Positions 1 to 9,301 of a DNA stretch of 64,000 nt are shown one piece after another. Source of the DNA: Defluviitalea saccharophila (GTDB lineage Bacteria; Bacillota; Clostridia; Lachnospirales; Defluviitaleaceae); assembly GCF_038396635.1 (NCBI RefSeq), contig NZ_CP121687.1, positions 2,320,592 to 2,384,591 on the forward strand, read 5' to 3'. Every line of letters begins with the position of its first letter. Positions within the stretch are counted from its first letter, which is position 1. Both the position numbers and the translations under genes were made by a program. The notes beneath the pieces were generated by a model. The model worked only from the letters and a program-made list of their open reading frames with translations. It did no database searches and was not told where the DNA came from.

Positions 1-127
1 TGATATGAGCAAGGGTGGCAATAAATATATAAAAGGTATTGGTAAGGTTGGAAGTGAAGTAAAACTTCTATTGGATTGCGATAAATTATTAAGCGGAGAA
101 GAAGTTGAAAACTTATCAGAAATCTAG
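1..127 (+). CDS. cheW: CheW chemotaxis coupling protein, C-terminal end (partial)
   Basis: The first 127 bases hold the last 41 codons of a gene whose start lies left of the window (frame begins at base 2, TAG at 125-127). The peptide contains YIKGIGKVG and KLLLDCDKLL, the usual C-terminal strand and helix of CheW, the adaptor that links chemoreceptors to the kinase CheA at the inner membrane. A chemoreceptor gene follows 11 bases later, fitting a che operon entering from the left. The motif match is strong but the fragment is short; a CheW-like domain of CheA or CheV would be the alternative. Confidence 0.8.
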   Translation, partial: DMSKGGNKYIKGIGKVGSEVKLLLDCDKLLSGEEVENLSEI

Positions 128-138
128 GGGGGGTAACT

Positions 139-1863
139 ATGAAATGGTTCAATAACATGAAAATATCTGTAAAACTCACGATGAGTTTTATTATTGTTGC
201 AATTATCGCTGGACTCGTAGGAATCGTTGGGGTGTTCAGTATAAAGCAAGTTGATAATAATGATACAATATTGTATGAAAATATGACAGTACCTCTGTCA
301 GAAGTCAATCAAATGGCAACTGCATTCCAAAGGATACGTGTTAACATTAGGAATATGACTTTAGAAACTAATATTGATGAAATAGATTATTATTATGAGA
401 GGGCATTGAGTTATTTTCCCGAAATCCAAACATTGGCCGAAGACTTTGAAAAAACTATTTTAGATAATAAAACTCGTGAGGAATATAACAAATTTTCAGC
501 CAGTTTGGATGACTATGAGGCTGAATTAGAAAAACTTTATGCGATGAGTAGAGACAATAGAGACCAAGAGGCTTTCATATTTATTGAAGGCGACATGAAA
601 GAAGTTGAAGATGCAGTACGAGAAAGCCTGGACAACCTGGTTCAAATTAAAATTGAAGATGCTCAGGAACAAGCCATTGAGAACTCCCGTATTGCAAATT
701 CTGCTTCTATTGTTATGTTTTTAGTTATTATTGGAGCAGTTTTAATATCCATTATTCTTGGAATAAGTGTAGCCCGTATTATTAGTAATCCATTACGACA
801 ATTATCCGATGCCGCTGAAAAGATTGCCGAGGGAGATTTAAATATTGAACTGGATATCCGTAGCAGGGATGAAATTGGAAACTTGGCAGAATCTTTTAAG
901 AAAATGTCCGATAATCTCAATGAGATTATGACCAATATCACTTATGCCGCTGAACAAGTTGCCACCGGTTCAAAGCAATTGTCAGACTCCAGTATCTTGC
1001 TGTCTCAAGGAGCCACAGAACAAGCCAGCTCCATTGAAGAATTGACTGCATCCCTTGAGGAGATTTCTTCACAAGTAAGGTTAAATGCAGATAATGCAAA
1101 ACAAGCCAATGATTTAGCGGATACTGCAAAGGCAAATGCCGTTCAAGGCAAGGAACACATGAATGAAATGCTAAGAGCTATGGAAGAAATCAATAATTCA
1201 TCCAATAGTATATCGAAAATTATTAAAGTTATTGATGACATAGCCTTTCAAACCAATATACTGGCACTTAATGCTGCAGTAGAGGCTGCAAGGGCAGGCC
1301 AGCACGGAAAAGGCTTTGCAGTTGTTGCAGAGGAAGTAAGAAACCTGGCAGCAAGATCAGCCAATGCAGCAAAAGAGACCACGTCAATGATTGAAGGTTC
1401 TATTAAGAAGGTTGAGATTGGAACAAAGATTGCTCAAGAGACTGCGGAAGCATTAAATAGTATTGTTAAGAGAGTTTCAAAGGTAGCCAATCTTGTAGGA
1501 GATATCGCTGCGGCTTCTGGTGAGCAGGCCAGCGGGATTTCCCAAGTCAACCAAGGCATCCTGCAGATTTCACAAGTGGTTCAGACAAACTCAGCTACTT
1601 CCGAAGAAAGTGCTTCTGCCAGCGAAGAATTAGCAAGTCAGGCAGATATGTTAAGAAATCAGGTTACAAAATTCAAATTAAAACATTCCAGTAATTCAGG
1701 ATATTCTTATAGAGCATTTGCTTTAGAGAGTCATAATGGCACATCCATGGGAAATCAAAAGAAAGTAAAAAAAGGACCCCTTGAAAAAGATTCTTATACA
1801 GAAGGGGCTGCCGGTACTGCCACAAAGATTGTGCTGAATGATACGGAGTTTGGAAAATACTAA
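139..1863 (+). CDS. Methyl-accepting chemotaxis protein (4-helix-bundle sensor, HAMP, signalling domain)
   Basis: A 574-residue inner-membrane chemoreceptor. A first membrane helix lies at about residues 13-36, followed by a roughly 150-residue, mostly helical extracytoplasmic region of the 4HB_MCP kind, then a second membrane helix near 188-212, a HAMP linker (RIISNPLRQL onward) and a long coiled-coil signalling domain whose hairpin tip carries the conserved DIAFQTNILALNAAVEAARA stretch that contacts CheW and CheA. The start has a strong G-rich ribosome binding site (GGGGGGGT) 4-5 bases upstream. There is no CheR-docking pentapeptide at the C terminus, which ends TEFGKY. It lies directly behind cheW, so it is probably co-transcribed with che genes. 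The ligand cannot be told from sequence. Confidence 0.93.
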   Translation: MKWFNNMKISVKLTMSFIIVAIIAGLVGIVGVFSIKQVDNNDTILYENMTVPLSEVNQMATAFQRIRVNIRNMTLETNIDEIDYYYERALSYFPEIQTLAEDFEKTILDNKTREEYNKFSASLDDYEAELEKLYAMSRDNRDQEAFIFIEGDMKEVEDAVRESLDNLVQIKIEDAQEQAIENSRIANSASIVMFLVIIGAVLISIILGISVARIISNPLRQLSDAAEKIAEGDLNIELDIRSRDEIGNLAESFKKMSDNLNEIMTNITYAAEQVATGSKQLSDSSILLSQGATEQASSIEELTASLEEISSQVRLNADNAKQANDLADTAKANAVQGKEHMNEMLRAMEEINNSSNSISKIIKVIDDIAFQTNILALNAAVEAARAGQHGKGFAVVAEEVRNLAARSANAAKETTSMIEGSIKKVEIGTKIAQETAEALNSIVKRVSKVANLVGDIAAASGEQASGISQVNQGILQISQVVQTNSATSEESASASEELASQADMLRNQVTKFKLKHSSNSGYSYRAFALESHNGTSMGNQKKVKKGPLEKDSYTEGAAGTATKIVLNDTEFGKY

Positions 1864-1890
1864 TCGGTAATTTAATAAAGGATCTGTGAG

Positions 1891-1928
1891 AGCATATGGA
1901 GAGAATCGTTTGATTCTCTCCATATGCT
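1891..1928 (+). repeat. Perfect 17-bp stem-loop between chemoreceptor and kinase genes
   Basis: Bases 1891-1907 (AGCATATGGAGAGAATC) and 1912-1928 are exact reverse complements separated by a GTTT loop. There is no T-run after it, so it is not a classical intrinsic terminator; it may stabilise or process the transcript, or set relative expression of the two genes. It covers the in-frame ATG at 1924, which supports the downstream start of the kinase at 1957. Confidence 0.75.
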
Positions 1929-1956
1929 AAATAAAGAATGTGGAAGGTGTCAAAAT

Positions 1957-4293
1957 ATGAATACGAATCCAATTCTGGGTGGAGATCAAGAATTCTTAAC
2001 AGCGGCCTTGGCGAGTATCGGTGATGGTTTAATTATAACCAATACCGAGGGGGATATACTTTATATCAATCAGATTACGACCCAAATCACCGGATGGAAT
2101 GCTGAAGAAGCCTATAAAAACAATATTCGCGATGTATTTAAAATTGTTAATATGTATACCAATAAAGCATTAAAAAATCCTATTGAAAAAGTGCTTGAGA
2201 CGAGCAACATCGTCGGTCTTAAAAACCACTCTGCTCTAATCACCAAAGATGGAAGCAAAAAATTCATTTCAGCCAGCTGTTCTCCTATTCAATCTTCCCA
2301 TGGCAATATCCAGGGAGTTGTAATCGTATTTAGAGAAATTCACCGCATTAAGCAGATGGAAGAAGAACTCAGACTGGAAAAAGACAATCTGCAGACCTTA
2401 TTTGAAGTTATCCCCATGGGCGTCATTTTAATCGATAGAGATACTGTGATTAAGCAGGTCAATAGAGCCTTTTTAAGCATGATGGGACTGGAAACCACAA
2501 ATCTTATAGGACAGAAACTAAGAGATGGGGTGCAATGTCTGGGAATCTACCATAGAAGATGTGGATTGGACGGAAGCTGTTCATCCTGCCTTGTTAGGGA
2601 AAGCATCAATAAAGTCTTTGAAACGGGGGTTTCCTGCAATGATATCATTATTCCCCAAATTATTATTAAGAATGGAGAAAAGGTTAAGTCCTGGTATCGC
2701 ATCAGCTTTCTTCCTATAACGATTGCAATGGAAAATCATGTGATGATTTCTATAGAAGATATTACTAAGGACAAAAAGCATTCTGAAACCTTAAAAAGGG
2801 CGAAGGAGGAGGCAGAAGCAGCGAGTAGAGCAAAAAGTGAATTCCTTGCCAATATGAGCCATGAAATTCGTACCCCTGTTAATGGTATTGTAGGCATGAT
2901 TGATTTAACCTTGCTTACCCCTCTTAATAAGGAACAGAGAGAAAACCTCAATACGGCAAAAATCTGCGCGAAGTCTCTTCTCAATATCATAAATGATATT
3001 TTGGACTTTTCCAAAATGGAAGCAGGTAAACTTAAAATTCGCAATACCCATTTTAACATTCAGAATCTAGTAGATAAAACCATAAAGAGTCATTTGGTCA
3101 GCGCGGATGAAAAAGGCTTAGAACTTATTTATTCTATTTCTTCTAAAATCCCTCCTTATTTAGTCGGGGACCCCGATCGACTTCAGCAGGTCCTTAATAA
3201 TTTAATCAGTAATGCAATTAAATTTACCGATAAGGGGGAAATCGTTGTTACTATAAAAGATACCGTTATTTTCGGCGAAGGGATAGAACTTCAGTTTTCT
3301 GTTTCTGATACGGGAATTGGGATTCCTTCGAATGCAATGGATAAGCTTTTTAAGAGTTTTAGCCAAATCGATGGCTCCTATACCAGAAGATATAAGGGTA
3401 CAGGCTTAGGACTTGCCATTAGTAAGCAACTGGTTGAGCTGATGGGCGGAAAGATTTGGGTTGAAAGTGAAGAAGGCAAAGGCAGCACCTTTTACTTTAC
3501 CATTCCTTTTAAGATCGGAAATAAGTCAGAAGAAAAGCTTCCGGAACAGACAGCTATCCATAAAAGTGACAAAACCCTAAATATTCTTTTAGCAGAAGAC
3601 GATTATATTAATCAAATAGTGATTTCTCGTATGCTGGAGAAAAAGGGCCATTCTGTAGATGTTGTGGACAACGGATTAGAAGTAGTTACAGCCCATAAAA
3701 ATAAGAAATACGATGTTATTCTAATGGATATACAGATGCCTGTAATGGACGGTATTGAGGCGACAAAACTTATTAGGGAAAGAGACGGTTCTCATAAACA
3801 TACTCCTATTATTGCGCTTACTGCCTTTGCGCTGCAGGGAGATAAAGAACGATTCCTTAATTTAGGAATGGATGAATACATTGCAAAGCCTGTTAAGATG
3901 GAGGAGCTCTTTAGTGTTATCAAGTATGTACTGGAGACAAATCGCCGAGAATTTAACTTTAATGAAATCCCTAAATTAAATGAAAAGGGAGAATTAGTAT
4001 TTGTTCAGCCATCCGAATTAAAATCTCCTGAAGTCTTAACTTCAATCATTCATGAAGCCGATGAAATGATTAAGATCCTATTTAGAAGCTTAGAAGACAA
4101 TAATTTAGAGCAGATAGAAATCGCAGCCCATAATCTAAAGGAATTTTTTAATCAAATTGATGCTGAGGAATTAAAGAATCAGGCGTTTAAAATAGAGTTA
4201 GCAGTAAGAAGGGGAAATCTTAAAGCTGCTGTAGAAAACTCCATGGAGTTAAGTTTTGGCCTCGAGACGTATAAAAAATCTGCAAACCTTTAG
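1957..4293 (+). CDS. Hybrid sensor histidine kinase: PAS-PAS-HisKA-HATPase-REC-Hpt
   Basis: A 778-residue protein without membrane helices. Domains in order: PAS (about 10-130), a second PAS (about 145-275) with four cysteines close together ([18 protein letters not shown]), HisKA with the phospho-accepting His302 in MSHEIRTP, an HATPase domain with N and G boxes ([24 protein letters not shown]), a receiver domain with Asp591 in LMDIQMP, and a C-terminal Hpt-like helix bundle with His725 in AAHNLK. It therefore holds a whole phosphorelay. ATG 1957 is preferred over 1924 because GGAAGGTGT lies 6-7 bases before it and the earlier ATG sits inside a hairpin. A stand-alone receiver follows 10 bases after the stop and is the likely partner. 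The signal is unknown. Confidence 0.92.
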   Translation: MNTNPILGGDQEFLTAALASIGDGLIITNTEGDILYINQITTQITGWNAEEAYKNNIRDVFKIVNMYTNKALKNPIEKVLETSNIVGLKNHSALITKDGSKKFISASCSPIQSSHGNIQGVVIVFREIHRIKQMEEELRLEKDNLQTLFEVIPMGVILIDRDTVIKQVNRAFLSMMGLETTNLIGQKLRDGVQCLGIYHRRCGLDGSCSSCLVRESINKVFETGVSCNDIIIPQIIIKNGEKVKSWYRISFLPITIAMENHVMISIEDITKDKKHSETLKRAKEEAEAASRAKSEFLANMSHEIRTPVNGIVGMIDLTLLTPLNKEQRENLNTAKICAKSLLNIINDILDFSKMEAGKLKIRNTHFNIQNLVDKTIKSHLVSADEKGLELIYSISSKIPPYLVGDPDRLQQVLNNLISNAIKFTDKGEIVVTIKDTVIFGEGIELQFSVSDTGIGIPSNAMDKLFKSFSQIDGSYTRRYKGTGLGLAISKQLVELMGGKIWVESEEGKGSTFYFTIPFKIGNKSEEKLPEQTAIHKSDKTLNILLAEDDYINQIVISRMLEKKGHSVDVVDNGLEVVTAHKNKKYDVILMDIQMPVMDGIEATKLIRERDGSHKHTPIIALTAFALQGDKERFLNLGMDEYIAKPVKMEELFSVIKYVLETNRREFNFNEIPKLNEKGELVFVQPSELKSPEVLTSIIHEADEMIKILFRSLEDNNLEQIEIAAHNLKEFFNQIDAEELKNQAFKIELAVRRGNLKAAVENSMELSFGLETYKKSANL

Positions 4294-4303
4294 GAGGGGT
4301 ACT

Positions 4304-4720
4304 ATGTTAAAAATACTAATTGCAGAAGACGATTTAATCAGCAGGAAATTTTTAAGCAAATTTCTTTCGCAATATGGGGAATGTGATATTGTAGTGGACG
4401 GTTTGGAAGCAATAGATGCTTATATGCTTGCTATGAGGGAGAAAAAGCCCTATGACCTGATTTGCCTGGATATTATGATGCCAAAGCTTGATGGAGTGAG
4501 GGTATTAAAAGCCATCAGAGACATGGAGACTCAAAAATTTATTTTACCTGAAAAAAGAGTAAAAATTATCATGATTACAGCGTTAGCTGAAGCTGAACTG
4601 GTACAGACGGCATTTCAATACGGATGCGAAGCCTATGCTTCAAAGCCAATCAATATTGATAAATTTGTAGAAGTAATGGAAAAATTAGAGCTAATTCCTA
4701 AAAAAGAATCCGAGCATTAA
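4304..4720 (+). CDS. Stand-alone response regulator receiver protein
   Basis: A 138-residue single REC domain: acidic pocket ILIAEDD at the N terminus, phospho-acceptor Asp56 in LICLDIMMPK, Thr in MITALAE and Lys in ASKPINID. It has no output domain, so it acts by protein contact or as a phosphate relay. The start at 4304 is preceded by AGGAGG at 4292-4297, and the gene lies 10 bases after the hybrid kinase, which is its probable phosphodonor. It is clearly paralogous to the regulator at 38930-39325; both share the stretch SQYGECD and the LDIMMPK box. Confidence 0.9.
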   Translation: MLKILIAEDDLISRKFLSKFLSQYGECDIVVDGLEAIDAYMLAMREKKPYDLICLDIMMPKLDGVRVLKAIRDMETQKFILPEKRVKIIMITALAEAELVQTAFQYGCEAYASKPINIDKFVEVMEKLELIPKKESEH

Positions 4721-4736
4721 TCCTATCCATTTTTCC

Positions 4737-4765
4737 TTGACAAAGCAAAAAACCTATGATACCAT
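4737..4765 (+). promoter_or_regulatory. Vegetative promoter of the pyr operon
   Basis: TTGACA at 4737-4742, a 17-base spacer and TACCAT at 4760-4765, i.e. a consensus -35 and a fair -10 for housekeeping sigma factor. It lies about 290 bases before pyrB, so the transcript would begin near 4772 and carry the whole PyrR-type leader. A 10-bp inverted repeat (4723-4732 and 4788-4797) brackets it. Confidence 0.6.
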
Positions 4766-4805
4766 TATCGAAAACATAACAATGGTGAAATGGATAGCGC
4801 ATTTC

Positions 4806-4840
4806 GACCTTTAAATTGGTCCCGTGAGGCCGGAAAGGAA
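4806..4840 (+). promoter_or_regulatory. PyrR-binding hairpin of the pyr attenuator
   Basis: The segment GGTCCCGTGAGGCC at 4818-4831 matches the conserved loop bound by PyrR in pyr leaders (RUCCNGNGAGGY) and is flanked by CCTTT (4809-4813) and AAAGG (4834-4838), which can pair as the stem. In Bacillus-type control, UMP-loaded PyrR stabilises this hairpin and lets a downstream terminator form. pyrR itself is not in the window, so regulation would act in trans. I could not resolve the matching antiterminator by eye. Confidence 0.75.
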
Positions 4841-4981
4841 GAGATATAGATGCGAGGCATCAGTGCGTTTTTTTCTTATGGAAAAATTGAAGCAACAACT
4901 GAACACAATAAAGCAATGGTAGAAAAAGCGGCAGCGTTTGATTTTCTGCCTAACTTAATATTTTCTTTTTTAAAAAGGTAT

Positions 4982-5030
4982 AAAAAGGCAATAAAGAGAG
5001 TTGAGTTAATCTCTTTATTGCCTTTTTCTG
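4982..5030 (+). terminator. Intrinsic terminator of the pyr leader (attenuator)
   Basis: An 18-bp perfect stem, 4982-4999 (AAAAAGGCAATAAAGAGA) paired with 5010-5027, with a 10-base loop and T-rich end. It lies between the PyrR-type hairpin and pyrB, exactly where the regulated terminator of a PyrR attenuator belongs. The 335 bases from 4721 to 5055 hold only this control region; I see no gene I can support there. Confidence 0.85.
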
Positions 5031-5055
5031 TGCGCTGAAAAAAGGAGGGAACAGG

Positions 5056-6054
5056 ATGTTAAGAAGTAAAGATATTTTAGGGATAAGAGATTTAAGTTCT
5101 GAAGAAATTATACACATTTTAGAAACAGCAAAGGATATGAAAGAAAGAATTGAAAACAAAAAAATAAGAGAAAAAAGCCTTAAAAATTTTAGTGTAGTGA
5201 CATTATTTTACGAGAATAGTACGCGAACCAAGATGTCTTTTGCTTTGGCAGGAGAATATTTAGGTGCAGATGTTTCTGACTTAGGGGTAGCCACCAGCAG
5301 TGTCAATAAAGGAGAAAGCCTGGTGGATACTGGAATAACTTTAGACCAAATGGGCATTGACATCATGGTCATAAGGCATAGTATGTCAGGAGCTGCTAAT
5401 GTACTGGCAAGAAATGTTAAAGCCTCTGTCATCAATGCAGGAGATGGGGTGAATGAACATCCCACACAAGCTCTCTTAGATTTGTACACCATGTATGAAA
5501 AAAAGAAAAGCTTTAAAGATTTAAAGGTAGCCATCATAGGAGATATCATTCACAGCCGGGTTGCAAGAAGCAATGTATTCGGACTTACAAAATTAGGAGC
5601 CAATGTGGTGGTAGGGGGACCTTCCACTTTAATCTCTAAAAATATGGAGTGCTTAGGGGCAAAGGTTACAACAGATATCAAAGAAGCTCTAAAGGATGCA
5701 GATATCGTCATGGGGCTTAGAATCCAACTGGAAAGACAAAAGGGAGGGCTTTTCCCTGACCTTAGAGAATACAGAGATTTGTTTGGAATAGATGAAGAGA
5801 TGCTAAAGTATGCAAAGCCGGATGCACTGCTGATGCATCCAGGGCCGGTTAATCGGGGTATTGAGTTAAGTACAGAGATTATTGACGGACCTCAATCGGT
5901 CATCAATGAACAGGTGAAAAACGGCGTTGCAGTGAGAATGGCGTTATTACACTTATTAGCAGAGGGGAGAAAAAACAATGAAGATATTGATTCAGAATGG
6001 ACGTATACTAGACCCTATATCCAAAACCGATGGAATCAAAGATGTATTGGTTGA
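5056..6054 (+). CDS. pyrB: Aspartate carbamoyltransferase catalytic subunit
   Basis: Joins carbamoyl phosphate and aspartate to N-carbamoylaspartate, the committed step of pyrimidine synthesis. The carbamoyl-phosphate loop STRTK (residues 55-59), HPTQ near 135 and the aspartate-side HPGPVNRG are all present. An AAGGAGGGA ribosome binding site precedes the ATG. At 332 residues it is about 20-25 longer than usual: the family normally ends near the LLHLLAEG stretch, while here the frame runs 77 bases into pyrC and adds a polar tail with no family likeness. No regulatory-subunit gene (pyrI) follows, as in Bacillus-type enzymes. First gene of the pyr operon. Confidence 0.95.
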   Translation: MLRSKDILGIRDLSSEEIIHILETAKDMKERIENKKIREKSLKNFSVVTLFYENSTRTKMSFALAGEYLGADVSDLGVATSSVNKGESLVDTGITLDQMGIDIMVIRHSMSGAANVLARNVKASVINAGDGVNEHPTQALLDLYTMYEKKKSFKDLKVAIIGDIIHSRVARSNVFGLTKLGANVVVGGPSTLISKNMECLGAKVTTDIKEALKDADIVMGLRIQLERQKGGLFPDLREYRDLFGIDEEMLKYAKPDALLMHPGPVNRGIELSTEIIDGPQSVINEQVKNGVAVRMALLHLLAEGRKNNEDIDSEWTYTRPYIQNRWNQRCIG

Positions 6055-7264
6055 AAATGGGGTTATCACAGCGATTGAAGAAAAAATAACTGCATCGGCA
6101 GATCAAATCATAGACGCTAAAGGATGTTGGGTTACTCCGGGGCTTATAGATGTACATGTGCACTTAAGGGAACCAGGCTATGAATACAAAGAAACCATCA
6201 AAACAGGAAGCAGGGCGGCTGCAAAGGGCGGATTTACAACCATATGCTGCATGCCCAATACCAATCCGGTTATTGACAATGAGATTCTTGTAGAATACAT
6301 CAAGATGAAAGCGGAAAGGGAAGCCATCGTAAACGTTCTTCCTATAGGCAGTATTACGAAAGGCCAAAAGGGAGAAGAGCTTTCTAATATCGGGAAGATG
6401 GCACAGGCTGGGATTTGTGCCATCAGTGAAGATGGTAAGAGTGTAATGAATGCAGGGCTTCTTAAAAAAGCAATGAAATATGCCAATATGTTCAATCTTC
6501 CGGTACTGTCCCACTGTGAGGATAATACCCTTGTGGGGGGTGGTGTCATGAATGCGGGAGAAATGGCAGAGAGAGTCGGCATGAAGGGGATTGGCGCCGA
6601 TTCAGAGGAAGTGATCGTAGCAAGGGATATTATTCTAGCAAGAAATACTGGAGCCAGGCTTCATATCTGCCATATCAGCACTTCAGGCAGCGTTCAGCTG
6701 GTACGGGAAGCAAAACTTAGGGGAGAGAATGTCAGCGCAGAAGTTTGTCCTCACCACTTTTCACTGACCGACGAAGCGGTTGAAGGATATGATGCCAATA
6801 CCAAAATGAATCCTCCCCTTAGAAGTGCCAAGGATGTAGAAAGCTTAAAAGAAGGTTTAAAAGACAATACCATAGAAATCATAGCCACCGACCATGCCCC
6901 TCACCATATCGATGAGAAAAACTGTGAATACGACAGGGCGGCATTTGGAATTGTAGGACTGGAAACAGCCCTTCCTTTAGGGATTACTCATTTGGTAGAA
7001 GACAATATATTAACCCCGATGGAGCTTATAGAAAAAATGAGTACCAATCCGGCAAAGCTTCTGGGGATTGATAAAGGCTCTATTCAAGTAGGAAAAATTG
7101 CGGATATAACGATTATTGACCCTAATGAAGAATATGAAATTGACGTTAACACCTTTGCTTCTAAAAGCAAGAACAGTCCTTTCCACGGACATAGGGTTAA
7201 AGGAAAAGTTAAATACACCATCGTTAATGGAAAGATTGTTTTAAACGATGGAGAATTGATATAA
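5978..7264 (+). CDS. pyrC: Dihydroorotase (class I)
   Basis: Cyclises carbamoylaspartate to dihydroorotate, third step of UMP synthesis. A 428-residue amidohydrolase with the zinc-binding HVHLREPG motif at about residues 59-66, further metal ligands in HCED, CHIS and ATDHAPH, and the C-terminal amidohydrolase beta-sandwich (FHGHRVKGKV). The ATG at 5978 is preceded by GAGGGGAGA inside the end of pyrB, so the two genes overlap by 77 bases. Length is normal for the Bacillus PyrC type. Confidence 0.96.
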   Translation: MKILIQNGRILDPISKTDGIKDVLVENGVITAIEEKITASADQIIDAKGCWVTPGLIDVHVHLREPGYEYKETIKTGSRAAAKGGFTTICCMPNTNPVIDNEILVEYIKMKAEREAIVNVLPIGSITKGQKGEELSNIGKMAQAGICAISEDGKSVMNAGLLKKAMKYANMFNLPVLSHCEDNTLVGGGVMNAGEMAERVGMKGIGADSEEVIVARDIILARNTGARLHICHISTSGSVQLVREAKLRGENVSAEVCPHHFSLTDEAVEGYDANTKMNPPLRSAKDVESLKEGLKDNTIEIIATDHAPHHIDEKNCEYDRAAFGIVGLETALPLGITHLVEDNILTPMELIEKMSTNPAKLLGIDKGSIQVGKIADITIIDPNEEYEIDVNTFASKSKNSPFHGHRVKGKVKYTIVNGKIVLNDGELI

Positions 7265-7298
7265 ACATTAACTGAGCATTAAGACAGGGGGAATAAAA

Positions 7299-8222
7299 AT
7301 GATTGATAGATTGATTGAAAAAATAGAAGCTACAAAAAATCCGACTGTAGTAGGTCTTGATCCAAGACTTGGCTTTATTCCAAATTTTATAAAAGAAAAA
7401 GCCTATGAACTCTACGGAAAAACGCCAAAGGCTGCGGCTTGGGCATTTTATGAATTCAATAAAGCCATTATAGATGCAGTCTATGACCTTATCCCTGCAG
7501 TCAAACCTCAAGTTGCAATGTACGAGCAATATGGTCCTGAAGGGATCAAGGCATATATCAAGACCATCTTATATGCGAAAGAAAAAGGTTTAGTCGTTAT
7601 TGGAGATGTTAAAAGAAGTGATATTGCCTCTACTGCAGAAGCCTATGCTGATGGGCATATCGGAAGAGTTAAAGTAGAAGATGAAGTGCATGAAGTTTAC
7701 CATGAAGACTGTATTACCCTTAATCCTTATCTTGGATATGATTCTATAGAACCTTACATGAACCACTGCAGGATGTACGATAAAGGCTTATTTGTCCTGG
7801 TTAAGACTTCAAATCCCAATAGCGGAGAAATTCAAGATTTAGACATAGGGGGAGAAAAGCTCTACGAAAGAGTAGGCAAACTTGTTTCAAAATGGGGAGA
7901 AGAAGTCATGGGCAAGAGAGGATACAGTCATATCGGTGCTGTGGTTGGAGCCACTTACCCGGAACAAGGGACCAGGCTTAGACAATTAATGCCCCATACC
8001 TTCTTTCTGGTACCGGGATATGGCGCCCAGGGGGCAACCGCCAGGGATTTAGCCGGATGTTTTGATAAAAACGGTTTAGGAGCCATTGTAAATTCCTCAA
8101 GGGGCATCATCGCTGCGTATCAACTGGAAAAATATAAAAATCAATTTAGTGAAAAGGAGTTTGCGCAAGCGGCAAGAGAAGCAGTTATTGACATGAAGAA
8201 AGATTTAGAAGGGGTGTTATGA
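7299..8222 (+). CDS. pyrF: Orotidine 5'-phosphate decarboxylase (long, type-2 form)
   Basis: Decarboxylates OMP to UMP, last step of the pathway. The catalytic loop GDVKRSDIASTA is present, with VGLDPRLG near the N terminus and GAVVGATYPEQ toward the phosphate site. At 307 residues it belongs to the longer PyrF subfamily (TIGR02127 type) rather than the roughly 240-residue Bacillus type. A GGGGGAA ribosome binding site precedes the ATG, and the TGA overlaps the start of carA. Confidence 0.94.
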   Translation: MIDRLIEKIEATKNPTVVGLDPRLGFIPNFIKEKAYELYGKTPKAAAWAFYEFNKAIIDAVYDLIPAVKPQVAMYEQYGPEGIKAYIKTILYAKEKGLVVIGDVKRSDIASTAEAYADGHIGRVKVEDEVHEVYHEDCITLNPYLGYDSIEPYMNHCRMYDKGLFVLVKTSNPNSGEIQDLDIGGEKLYERVGKLVSKWGEEVMGKRGYSHIGAVVGATYPEQGTRLRQLMPHTFFLVPGYGAQGATARDLAGCFDKNGLGAIVNSSRGIIAAYQLEKYKNQFSEKEFAQAAREAVIDMKKDLEGVL

Positions 8223-9301
8223 TGAAAGCACAACTTATACTGGAAAATGGAATGATTTTTGAAGGAAAAGCCTTCGGACATATCAAAGAGAGCGTTGGAG
8301 AAGTTGTGTTTAATACAGGAATGACAGGATATCAAGAGGTATTAACAGATCCCTCCTACTATGGACAGATTGTTACAATGACCTACCCACTCATCGGGAA
8401 CTACGGAATCAATCTGGACGATATGGAATCGGACAGTGCCAAAGTAAGAGGATTTATAGTAAGAGAAAAAGCCGATTATCCGAATAATTGGCGATGTGAA
8501 ATGGAATTGGACGGATATTTAAAACAAAATAGAATTATAGGTTTAGAAGGTATTGACACAAGAGCCTTAACTAAAATTCTTAGAAATCATGGTACAATGA
8601 AAGGAATTATCACGGTACGGGAGCTTACCCAAAGTCAAATCAATCAGAAGCTTAAAGCCTTTCATAATAAAAACGCTGTAGCAGAAGTGACAACAAAAGA
8701 AATCCATGAAGTTAAGGGAAGTGGAAAACGTATTGCAGTGATGGACTTTGGCATTAAAGAAAATATCATTCGTTCCTTTAAGAAAAGAAATTGTGCCCTG
8801 ACGATTTTCCCTGCAGATATCTCAGCAGAAGAAATATTAAAAATCAATCCAGATGGCATCTTTCTATCCAACGGCCCTGGGGACCCTAAAGATTTACCTG
8901 AAGTCATCCGTACAATAAAAGAACTTATAGGTAAAAAGCCTATCTTCGGAATTTGCCTTGGCCATCAGCTTCTTGCCTTAAGTCTTGGAGGCAATACTGA
9001 AAAATTAAAATTCGGGCATAGGGGCTGCAACCATCCTGTAAAGGATTTGTTTGAAAATAAAGTGTATATCACCTCACAAAATCACGGCTATGTGGTAACA
9101 GACTTGCCAGAGGATATGATAAAAACCCATATCAATCTCAATGATGGAACTGTAGAGGGCATGATGCATAAAAAACTTCCGATTTTCAGTGTTCAGTTTC
9201 ATCCGGAAGCTTGTCCGGGCCCTAAGGATACAGCATATATCTTCGACAGGTTTATGGAATTAATGGAAGGAGGATTCCCATGCCAAGAGATAACAGCATA
9301 A
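8219..9301 (+). CDS. carA: Carbamoyl-phosphate synthase small (glutaminase) subunit
   Basis: Hydrolyses glutamine and channels ammonia to CarB. The 360-residue chain has the N-terminal CarA domain ([18 protein letters not shown]) and a C-terminal class-I glutamine amidotransferase domain with nucleophile Cys in GICLGHQ and the His-Glu pair in FHPEACPGP. Two ATG codons are possible, 8219 and 8222; both overlap the pyrF stop, so translation is coupled. Position inside the pyr operon suggests a pyrimidine-dedicated copy. Confidence 0.95.
   Translation: MMKAQLILENGMIFEGKAFGHIKESVGEVVFNTGMTGYQEVLTDPSYYGQIVTMTYPLIGNYGINLDDMESDSAKVRGFIVREKADYPNNWRCEMELDGYLKQNRIIGLEGIDTRALTKILRNHGTMKGIITVRELTQSQINQKLKAFHNKNAVAEVTTKEIHEVKGSGKRIAVMDFGIKENIIRSFKKRNCALTIFPADISAEEILKINPDGIFLSNGPGDPKDLPEVIRTIKELIGKKPIFGICLGHQLLALSLGGNTEKLKFGHRGCNHPVKDLFENKVYITSQNHGYVVTDLPEDMIKTHINLNDGTVEGMMHKKLPIFSVQFHPEACPGPKDTAYIFDRFMELMEGGFPCQEITA

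Noticed and set aside
1924..1956. Upstream ATG of the hybrid kinase
   Set aside because: It lies in the 17-bp hairpin without a ribosome binding site; ATG 1957 has GGAAGGTGT at a proper distance.
4850..5038. 62-codon reading frame in the pyr leader, with AAGGAAGAG before its ATG
   Set aside because: It runs through the attenuator terminator and its product has no recognisable features; the region is explained by PyrR-type control. A leader peptide cannot be ruled out but is not supported.
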